DNA of 46,039 nucleotides from Candidatus Omnitrophota bacterium (GTDB lineage: Bacteria; Omnitrophota; Gorgyraeia; JABMRG01), in the NCBI GenBank assembly GCA_028716165.1, contig JAQUQI010000013.1, positions 1-46,039 of the forward strand. The letters run 5' to 3'. This document shows, piece by piece, positions 40,904-46,039 of this stretch. The notes beneath the pieces were generated by a model. The model was not told the origin of the DNA. It ran no database searches and saw nothing but the letters and a program-made list of their open reading frames with translations. Numbering within the stretch: the stretch's first letter is position 1; each line of letters opens with the position of its first letter. Position numbers and translations under genes: made by a program.

Positions 40904-42130
40904 ATGCCTACTTATAAATATTATGCCAGGACAAGGCAATCCGAGTCCAAGGAAGGTTTTATTGATGTTGCCGGCGAAGACGAACTGGTAAACGCTCTTC
41001 AGGCCCAGGGGCTTGTGCTTGTTGATTTTCATAAAACTGAAAAAACAGATAAACCTTCCCTTGCCGCGGTCAAACACGTTAAGATGCATCCGGGCGTGAA
41101 ACTGGACGACCTTATTACAATGGCAAAACAGCTTCAGGCGCTTCTCGGTTCAGGTATTACCCTGCTTAGAAGCTTTGAGATAATCAGCCTTCAGATACAG
41201 AGTAAAAGGCTTTATGACTGCGTTGAATCAATCAAGGCGGATATATCCGCGGGCAGCAGCCTGAAGTCCGCTTTGGAAAAACACCCAAAGGTATTTTCTA
41301 ACCTTTGGGTAAACATCGTTGAGACCGGTGAGGCGACAGGCCAACTGCCGTTCGCTCTTGAACAGCTTGTAACCTATCTTGAATCATCGTCTTCTTTACA
41401 GAGAAAGATCAAGAGCGCGCTCGTATATCCTATGATAGTCCTTTGTGTGGCCGCCTGCGCCGTTATTGTGTTCATTGTAAAGGTAATACCTATGTTTGCC
41501 GGTATCTATTCCGGTTTTGGCGCCCAGCTTCCTGCTTTTACGCAGGCTGTGTTTGATGTCTGCCTTAGTATCAAGCGGTATCTGGTATTTTTCGTTGTTG
41601 CTGTAATTCTTGCGGTATTTGGCCTGCGTTATTATGCCAGTACCCATGAAGGCCGCAGGCGCATTGATTTGATATTGCTGAATGTGTTTTTAATAGGCGA
41701 TATTATTAAGCAGGTTGCGGCTGTAAGATTTGCTTCGGGCCTTAATATGCTTATAAAAAGCGGAACGCCGATTTTGCACGCGCTTGACATAACTATTGAA
41801 ACGGCAGGGAATATTATTGTAAAGGAAATGCTGCAGGTCGTTAAAGAGAATGTCCGGGAAGGCAGGTCAATGGCAGAGCCTTTGATAAAATGCGGGATAT
41901 TCCCGGAGATGCTCGCGCATATGGTTGCCGTAGGCGAGGAATCAGGAGAACTTGCCAATATGCTTGATAGTGCTGCTAAATTTTACGGTGAAAGGGTAGA
42001 TGCCACTGTTGTTAGGTTCGCTACCATGTTTGAGCCCATGCTTATAGTGGTAATTGGCGCCGTGGTCGGGACACTGATAATAGCCATGTTTTTACCCATA
42101 TTCGGTATTTCAAGCGCTATGAGCAGTTGA
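40904..42130 (+). CDS. pilC: Type IV pilus/type II secretion platform protein
   Basis: This 408-residue protein is a PilC/GspF inner-membrane platform with two T2SSF domains (about 75-195 and 275-400). Helix bundles such as LDDLITMAKQLQALLGSGITLLRSFEII and MLAHMVAVGEESGELANMLDSAAKFY fit the family, with three membrane segments (about 178-198, 221-243, 376-398). CAGGAGAG precedes the ATG by about 7 bases. The 108 bases upstream hold a possible hairpin (AGCGG/CCGCT near 40826-40850) but no clear promoter. Confidence 0.93.
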   Translation: MPTYKYYARTRQSESKEGFIDVAGEDELVNALQAQGLVLVDFHKTEKTDKPSLAAVKHVKMHPGVKLDDLITMAKQLQALLGSGITLLRSFEIISLQIQSKRLYDCVESIKADISAGSSLKSALEKHPKVFSNLWVNIVETGEATGQLPFALEQLVTYLESSSSLQRKIKSALVYPMIVLCVAACAVIVFIVKVIPMFAGIYSGFGAQLPAFTQAVFDVCLSIKRYLVFFVVAVILAVFGLRYYASTHEGRRRIDLILLNVFLIGDIIKQVAAVRFASGLNMLIKSGTPILHALDITIETAGNIIVKEMLQVVKENVREGRSMAEPLIKCGIFPEMLAHMVAVGEESGELANMLDSAAKFYGERVDATVVRFATMFEPMLIVVIGAVVGTLIIAMFLPIFGISSAMSS

Positions 42131-42155
42131 AATGTTTTTTGTTTTTACACGATAT

Positions 42156-42204
42156 GCTGATAACGGATACGCGGATAAGACAATAACGCGTAAAAAGTAT
42201 CAGC
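42156..42204 (+). repeat. Nested inverted repeat upstream of the first pilin promoter
   Basis: GCTGATA (42156-42162) and TATCAGC (42198-42204) are exact complements, and ACGCG (42169-42173) and CGCGT (42187-42191) form an inner stem. The element ends 2 bases before the -35 box of the pilin promoter and has no T-tract. Confidence 0.5.
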
Positions 42205-42206
42205 TC

Positions 42207-42235
42207 TTGACAGGCGAGTGATTGAATGGTAAAAT
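42207..42235 (+). promoter_or_regulatory. Promoter of pilin copy 1
   Basis: TTGACA at 42207-42212 and TAAAAT at 42230-42235 with 17 bases between. The leader is about 16 bases, with GAGGAGG before the ATG. Confidence 0.7.
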
Positions 42236-42257
42236 TAAAAAAAATGAGGAGGATTAG

Positions 42258-42623
42258 ATGCTGCGTAAAAAGGGTTTTACTCTGATAGAGGTTTTGATCG
42301 TAATTATTATTTTAGGCATACTCGCCACCTTAGCCATGCCTCAATTCGCGGGCCTGGCAAAAAGGGCCTATTTTGCCGAGGCCTGGACAGGGCTTAGCTC
42401 AATGAGGACTGCCATGGAGTTATACAAGCAGGAAAACGGAAACTATGCCGGAGCCACTGTAGCCAATATACCTTTTACCACTCCGACAGGCGCCGTGTTC
42501 GCTTATTCCATAGCCAGTGTTGACGCGACCAATTATAATCTATTAGCCACCGGAAGCGGTAAGGCATCAGGCCTTACGGCATGGGTGACAGAGGACGGCG
42601 ACAAAGGAAATGCGGGAGCTTGA
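42258..42623 (+). CDS. Type IV pilin/major pseudopilin, copy 1
   Basis: This 121-residue protein has the class III prepilin start MLRKKG-FTLIEV: a short basic leader, cleavage after Gly, Phe at +1 and Glu at +5, then a hydrophobic helix VLIVIIILGILATLAMPQF. The rest is a small globular part (AYFAEAWTGLSSMRTAMELYKQENGNY at its start), with no Cys. This fits a short major pilin or GspG-like pseudopilin. GGAGG 7 bases before the ATG; own promoter and terminator. The protein is identical to copy 2. A prepilin peptidase must be encoded elsewhere. Confidence 0.92.
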   Translation: MLRKKGFTLIEVLIVIIILGILATLAMPQFAGLAKRAYFAEAWTGLSSMRTAMELYKQENGNYAGATVANIPFTTPTGAVFAYSIASVDATNYNLLATGSGKASGLTAWVTEDGDKGNAGA

Positions 42624-42633
42624 TTACGCTTCC

Positions 42634-42655
42634 CTGATACCGGCCCGGTTATCAG
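42634..42655 (+). repeat. CTGATA/TATCAG hairpin after pilin copy 1
   Basis: CTGATA (42634-42639) and TATCAG (42650-42655) form a stem, extended by CCG/CGG inside. A matching hairpin follows copy 2. Confidence 0.5.
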
Positions 42656-42671
42656 GCGTATTTGTTTTTAT

Positions 42672-42710
42672 AAGGGATGGGTTTTAAAAAACCTGTCCCT
42701 TTATTTTTTT
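42672..42710 (+). terminator. Intrinsic terminator of pilin copy 1
   Basis: AAGGGATGGGTTT pairs with AAACCTGTCCCTT with two G-T wobbles, followed by a long T-rich tail (42701-42710). Confidence 0.8.
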
Positions 42711-42727
42711 ATACCACTCCACAGCTC

Positions 42728-42756
42728 TTGACAGGCGGGAGATTGAATGGTAAAAT
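42728..42756 (+). promoter_or_regulatory. Promoter of pilin copy 2
   Basis: TTGACA at 42728-42733 and TAAAAT at 42751-42756 with 17 bases between. The boxes match copy 1 exactly; the spacer differs at a few bases. Confidence 0.7.
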
Positions 42757-42780
42757 TAAACAAACAATGAGGAGGATTAG

Positions 42781-43146
42781 ATGCTGCGTAAAAAGGGTTT
42801 TACTCTGATAGAGGTTTTGATCGTAATTATTATTTTAGGCATACTCGCCACCTTAGCCATGCCTCAATTCGCGGGCCTGGCAAAAAGGGCCTATTTTGCC
42901 GAGGCCTGGACAGGGCTTAGCTCAATGAGGACTGCCATGGAGTTATACAAGCAGGAAAACGGAAACTATGCCGGAGCCACTGTAGCCAATATACCTTTTA
43001 CCACTCCGACAGGCGCCGTGTTCGCTTATTCCATAGCCAGTGTTGACGCGACCAATTATAATCTATTAGCCACCGGAAGCGGTAAGGCATCAGGCCTTAC
43101 GGCATGGGTGACAGAGGACGGCGACAAAGGAAATGCCGGAGCTTAA
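42781..43146 (+). CDS. Type IV pilin/major pseudopilin, copy 2
   Basis: The product is identical, residue for residue, to copy 1: prepilin leader MLRKKG, cleavage before FTLIEV, hydrophobic assembly helix, small Cys-free globular part, 121 residues. The coding DNA differs only at one Ala codon and the stop. It has its own promoter, GGAGG site and terminator, so the cell gets two full units, which probably raises pilin dosage. Because the flanks have diverged more than the coding part, gene conversion is likely. Confidence 0.92.
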   Translation: MLRKKGFTLIEVLIVIIILGILATLAMPQFAGLAKRAYFAEAWTGLSSMRTAMELYKQENGNYAGATVANIPFTTPTGAVFAYSIASVDATNYNLLATGSGKASGLTAWVTEDGDKGNAGA

Positions 43147-43156
43147 TACGCTTCCC

Positions 43157-43178
43157 CTGATACCAGGTCAATTATCAG
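43157..43178 (+). repeat. CTGATA/TATCAG hairpin after pilin copy 2
   Basis: CTGATA (43157-43162) and TATCAG (43173-43178) are kept exactly as after copy 1, while the inner bases have changed. Confidence 0.5.
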
Positions 43179-43196
43179 GCGCATTTGTTTTTATAA

Positions 43197-43227
43197 GGGA
43201 TGGGTTTAAAAAAACCTGTCCTTTTTT
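43197..43227 (+). terminator. Intrinsic terminator of pilin copy 2
   Basis: GGATGGGTTT pairs with AAACCTGTCC with two wobbles; a run of six T (43222-43227) follows. The tail runs straight into the next promoter. Confidence 0.75.
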
Positions 43228-43235
43228 GATATAAT
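43227..43235 (+). promoter_or_regulatory. Extended -10 promoter overlapping the pilin terminator tail
   Basis: TGA directly before a perfect TATAAT (43230-43235) forms a consensus extended -10. Its first T is the last T of the terminator. The leader to the ATG at 43265 is about 23 bases. Confidence 0.55.
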
Positions 43236-43264
43236 CTTATTATGCGGTAGCTATAACAAGATTA

Positions 43265-45331
43265 ATGGATACGCGCGCAGATAGCCGTATTTATAAAATA
43301 CGCCATGATTGGCTTAGGCCTTCTATGGCGATCATAGGCCTTTTATCAGCCCTGATTTCAGGCATAAGGCCTATTGGTTGTAATGATATCTGGTTACATA
43401 TCAAGACAGGCTCGCTTATCTGGAGCAGCCATCATATACCCTGCACTCAACTATATTCATTTCTGCTTGAAACCTGCGCGTGGATAGACCACAGCTGGTT
43501 GTTTCAGGCGCTTATCTATCCGATATATGATTTTGCGGGCATGCCAGGTATTATGATATTCCGCCTTGCCTTGATTGCTCTTATAGCATCCGTGCTTTTT
43601 GTTACTGCTTCCAGAACAAAACAATACATTGTTTTATCGTGTTTTACTGCTGTGGCCGCGCTTTTTGCCTGCTCCGGCCGTTTTAACATGAGGCCGGATA
43701 TCATCAGCCTTTTGTTCGCGGCGATATTTTTATCCATGCTGAAGTCCTATAAGGGAGGAAGAGGCATATTTTTTCTCATCCCTATTCAGATTTTATGGGT
43801 TAATTTACATGGATATTTTATATTGGGCCCTTTTCTTGTTTTCATGTTTATATTGTCAAGAATATTGTGCCGCAAGCTTAAACTCCCCTTTGACTGGAAT
43901 CTGAACGCTCTTGATAATAAATCACTTAAGGCTATTTTGCTCCTCTTTTGCGCCCTTATAGCATCGCTGGCGGTCAACCCCTATTTTTTAAAAGGGGCAT
44001 TATATCCTCTTGCGATAATAAGAAATATTTCGTTAAGCGGTTTTCAGTTTTCTGTGATCAATGAACTCCGGTCCATACCGATAAATGACGCCTTATTTGC
44101 CGGCCCGCCCGCTCTCTTGCCTGCCATGGTCCTTGTTTTCTTTTATTCGCTTTTTCTTAATATAAGGCGTGTTGATATATTTGATATCATGGTTGTTGTC
44201 CCGTTTCTTTTTATAACGCTAAAGGCCGGCAGGCACGACGCGATACTGGCCCTTACGGCCGGTATTTTAACTTTGCGTAACCTTGCCTTATCGGACGGTA
44301 ATCTTTTATCCGGTGCCGGTTTTTTATTTTTATCAAAGAAACGGCTCGGGCTGGCCATAAGCAAGGTGCTGTCCGCGGCCGTATATATAATTATTTTCTG
44401 TGGCATTTTTTTTTATGCGCGGAATTTTATTATAGCCATAACGGCAAAGCGCGTGTGCGATCTTAAGGGCAATTGGGCCAGCATTGTGTTTTTGCCTAAT
44501 GTTTCAGGTTTGTCCTCATCCAGGCCTGAAGGCGCTGTGCGCTTTATAAAGGATAAAGGTATAAAAGGCAATATCTTTAATAGTTTTAATAACTCGGCCT
44601 ATCTTATATTCGGCCTTTACCCTGATTGCCGGGTATTTATTGATGCCAGAAGCGAACTTTATGGCGACGCATTATTGATGTCATATACCAGGATAATGAA
44701 GGAGCCCGCCATATTGGATAGGATACAGCCCAATATGGGGATAGATTTGGTTGTTTTACCCTGTAATGATTGGCGGACTGCGGGGATGTTTAAATATCTA
44801 TACAATTCCAAAGATTGGAACCTTGTTTTTTTTGACGGAAATACTTCTGTATTTTTTCCTAAAACCAAAAACCGCAAAACTATAATTGCCAAGAAAGACA
44901 TTGTCTGTCTTGAAGAATTTGAAATAATGCCCGATAAAGAGCTTGTGGAAGAGGCCAGGGAAAAAGGCTATTATCCCGAATCATATGTCAACCTGGCCCG
45001 TTTTTTTTGTCTTACGGGTTTTTACGATAATGCCCTGGATGCTTTGAAATTGGCCCAATATATATGTCCGTATGATCCGTTAATTTATTGCCTGAAGGGT
45101 ATTGCGCTTGACGGCCTCAACCTGCCAGGGCCCGCTTCTGAAGCAATGCTGGAGGCGGCGCGACTTAAGCCTGCCGACGCGATGATTTTTCAGAATATCG
45201 GCATATTTTTTTTAAAGAATAATAATCTTGACCTTGCTGAAGGATGTTTCAGGCTTGGGCTTAGGCTGGAGCCGGATAGCGATGGAATAAAGGAATGCCT
45301 TGAAGCTCTAAAGAGGGCCCGGGGCATTTAA
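43265..45331 (+). CDS. Multi-pass membrane protein with C-terminal TPRs (GT-C-like)
   Basis: This 688-residue protein has about ten to twelve membrane helices in residues 20-400. The first loop reads CNDIWLHIKTGSLIWSSHHIP, followed by AWIDHSWLFQALIYPIYD. A D-x-W-x-H loop of this kind is common in large membrane proteins that resemble GT-C glycosyltransferases, but the specific family is not certain. A soluble part (about 420-560) includes FNSFNNSAYLIFGLYPDCRVFIDARSELYG. The C-terminus (565-685) holds about three tetratricopeptide repeats, for example ARFFCLTGFYDNALDALKLAQYICPYDP. A role in glycan or surface polymer transfer is possible, perhaps pilin glycosylation given its place, but unproven. 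No good ribosome site precedes the ATG. Confidence 0.7.
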   Translation: MDTRADSRIYKIRHDWLRPSMAIIGLLSALISGIRPIGCNDIWLHIKTGSLIWSSHHIPCTQLYSFLLETCAWIDHSWLFQALIYPIYDFAGMPGIMIFRLALIALIASVLFVTASRTKQYIVLSCFTAVAALFACSGRFNMRPDIISLLFAAIFLSMLKSYKGGRGIFFLIPIQILWVNLHGYFILGPFLVFMFILSRILCRKLKLPFDWNLNALDNKSLKAILLLFCALIASLAVNPYFLKGALYPLAIIRNISLSGFQFSVINELRSIPINDALFAGPPALLPAMVLVFFYSLFLNIRRVDIFDIMVVVPFLFITLKAGRHDAILALTAGILTLRNLALSDGNLLSGAGFLFLSKKRLGLAISKVLSAAVYIIIFCGIFFYARNFIIAITAKRVCDLKGNWASIVFLPNVSGLSSSRPEGAVRFIKDKGIKGNIFNSFNNSAYLIFGLYPDCRVFIDARSELYGDALLMSYTRIMKEPAILDRIQPNMGIDLVVLPCNDWRTAGMFKYLYNSKDWNLVFFDGNTSVFFPKTKNRKTIIAKKDIVCLEEFEIMPDKELVEEAREKGYYPESYVNLARFFCLTGFYDNALDALKLAQYICPYDPLIYCLKGIALDGLNLPGPASEAMLEAARLKPADAMIFQNIGIFFLKNNNLDLAEGCFRLGLRLEPDSDGIKECLEALKRARGI

Positions 45332-45498
45332 TGATATCAGCTCCCGGCATGCGCCTTCGCGGCACGCGGTTCTTATGAAGCCGTAAACGGCGCGAAACGG
45401 AGCTTGGATAGCGTTATTGCAAGGTAAGAGTGGTTTTGGCTTGGTTTTTTGCGGTATGAGTTACAATCCACCGCGGCATCACTCTTCATTAATTTTTC
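45332..45498 (+). other. Structured spacer before rpsO
   Basis: I see no gene here. It holds inverted repeats: TTCGCG/CGCGAA with an inner GCCGT/ACGGC (about 45353-45400), and AAGAGTG (about 45426) with CACTCTT (about 45480) enclosing GCGGT/ACCGC. The second one may act as a terminator for the gene at 43265, although only weak T-rich sequence follows. Confidence 0.35.
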
Positions 45499-45527
45499 TT
45501 TACATCGGCTTAAATATCTGATATAAT
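45499..45527 (+). promoter_or_regulatory. Promoter of rpsO
   Basis: TTTACA (45499-45504) and a perfect TATAAT (45522-45527) are 17 bases apart, and TGA directly precedes the -10 box. This is the strongest promoter in the window, as expected for a ribosomal protein gene. The leader is about 47 bases. Confidence 0.75.
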
Positions 45528-45580
45528 TCAAAACATATTAATAATATTGGCAAACTACATTGGAGGAAAGGCAGACAACA

Positions 45581-45850
45581 ATGGCATTAAGCAAAGACAA
45601 AAAACAGGCTGTAATAAAACAAAACAAGATCAATGACAAGGATACGGGTTCTTCGCATGTTCAGATAGCCCTGCTCACGGAGAGGATAAACGGTTTGACC
45701 GAGCATTTTAAGGCCCACAAGAAGGATCATCATTCCAGGCGCGGGCTTTTGAAAATGGTATCGCAGAGAAGAAAGCTGTTAAATTATCTTCAGAAAAACT
45801 CGCGGGAAGAATATAATAATCTTATAGCAAAACTCAATATCAGAAAGTAA
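45581..45850 (+). CDS. rpsO: 30S ribosomal protein S15
   Basis: I start at the ATG at 45581, since [12 protein letters not shown] is the usual start; an in-frame TTG at 45560 is rejected. The 89-residue length is exactly that of S15. Landmarks are [34 protein letters not shown] and [13 protein letters not shown]15 binds 16S rRNA early in assembly of the 30S platform and in several bacteria represses its own mRNA through leader structure. GGAGG lies 14 bases before the ATG, which is rather far, and AAAGG is closer. Confidence 0.97.
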   Translation: MALSKDKKQAVIKQNKINDKDTGSSHVQIALLTERINGLTEHFKAHKKDHHSRRGLLKMVSQRRKLLNYLQKNSREEYNNLIAKLNIRK

Positions 45851-45876
45851 TCAGTTTAAATTGGTTGTATTTGGAG

Positions 45877-45923
45877 CGCGCTCCCCTCTTGCTGCAACTT
45901 GGTTTAGCATGTAGGGGAGTGTT
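45877..45923 (+). promoter_or_regulatory. Hairpin between rpsO and the next gene
   Basis: CTCCCCT (45881-45887) and AGGGGAG (45913-45919) are exact complements around a 25-base region that can form a short inner stem. In enterics the rpsO-pnp gap has a terminator and an RNase III site; this may be an equivalent. Confidence 0.45.
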
Positions 45924-45937
45924 TGTTATAAAGGCGG

Positions 45938-45967
45938 TTAACAACGGCGTTGTCTGTTATTTTTTTA
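45938..45967 (+). terminator. Possible attenuator or terminator before the last gene
   Basis: ACAAC-GGC-GTTGT (within 45940-45953) forms a five-pair stem that can extend with TTA/TAA pairs, followed by a run of T at about 45960-45966. Confidence 0.4.
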
Positions 45968-46010
45968 CGGACAGGATAAACATTACGCAACTTTAAAGTC
46001 AGGAGACAGG

Positions 46011-46039
46011 ATGAAGACGAGCGCAAAAGCTGTAATAGG
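46011..46039 (+). CDS. Start of a gene cut by the window edge, possibly polynucleotide phosphorylase
   Basis: ATG at 46011 follows AGGAGACAGG closely and the frame is open to the edge: MKTSAKAVI and part of a Gly codon. Nine residues are too few to identify a family. The call rests on the widely conserved rpsO-pnp order and on the hairpins in the gap. Confidence 0.4.

Larger units (their letters stand above)
42201..43227 (+). repeat. Tandem duplication of a complete pilin transcription unit
   Basis: Two units with start codons 523 bases apart (42258 and 42781) each contain promoter, ribosome site, pilin gene, a TGATA/TATCA hairpin and a terminator. The first 116 or so codons appear identical in DNA; differences are one synonymous change (GCG to GCC) near the end, the stop (TGA to TAA), and several changes and indels in the flanks. 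Confidence 0.9.

Noticed and set aside
42201-43227. Pilin duplication as an insertion sequence or other mobile element
   Set aside because: No transposase, terminal inverted repeats or target duplications are visible; the repeats match transcription-unit boundaries.
45332-45498. A tRNA gene in the spacer before rpsO
   Set aside because: The inverted repeats do not form a cloverleaf, and there is no recognisable T-loop GTTCGA-type motif in the right place.
1-46039. CRISPR array or prophage
   Set aside because: No regularly spaced short repeats and no phage structural, integrase or lysis genes were seen.

Overview
The window looks like a chromosomal segment of a Gram-negative bacterium, most likely Candidatus Omnitrophota (OP3) or a relative in the PVC/Elusimicrobia neighbourhood. 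This assignment is an inference. It rests on two proteins resembling the exosortase-associated TIGR04073 family, an outer-membrane barrel protein, SurA/PrsA-type envelope foldases, PKD and DUF1573 surface proteins, a fused PilM-PilN type IV pilus gene, and moderate GC with AT-rich spacers. Almost all genes are on the + strand, often overlapping by 4 to 40 bases, as in long operons. I see no tRNA, rRNA, insertion sequence, prophage or CRISPR array.

Positions 1-10000 form an envelope and signalling block. A partial TIM-barrel sugar isomerase is followed by a TIGR04073-like protein, a PilZ protein, a lipoprotein-like secreted protein and a STAS-PilZ fusion. At about 3000-3172 there is a clear cyclic-di-GMP class I (GEMM) riboswitch followed by an intrinsic terminator. 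It leads an operon of a possible ribbon-helix-helix protein, a one-helix membrane protein, a 47-residue basic protein, a TIGR04073-like protein and an ECF-type sigma factor. Next come an outer-membrane barrel gene that may be read from a leaderless mRNA, an AsmA-like protein, a six-PKD-domain surface protein, and a DUF1573-rhodanese fusion whose rhodanese has lost its catalytic cysteine.

Positions 10000-34600 are mostly housekeeping: a DJ-1 family protein (the only - strand gene), two parvulin foldases, pdxA, rsmA, gatCAB, a C-terminal processing protease, tsaD, an MgtC-like protein, a PIN-TRAM protein, ispD-ispF, cysE-cysS, tmk-holB, a RicT-like PSP1 protein, metG, a TatD nuclease, mtnA, thiL, tsaE-tsaB and alr. 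Together they cover tRNA charging and t6A modification, isoprenoid, cysteine, B6 and thiamine steps, replication and envelope folding.

Positions 34600-43150 are a type IV pilus/type II secretion locus: a solo MerR-like protein, PilM-PilN fusion, PilO, PilP-like protein, secretin, assembly ATPase with an N-terminal MshEN-like (possible c-di-GMP-binding) domain, and the inner-membrane platform. Two tandem pilin genes follow; they encode identical proteins and each has its own promoter and terminator. After them come a large multi-pass membrane protein with C-terminal TPRs, rpsO, and the first codons of a gene that is probably pnp. The riboswitch, two PilZ proteins and the MshEN-like ATPase suggest that c-di-GMP controls the cell surface and pili at the RNA and protein levels.
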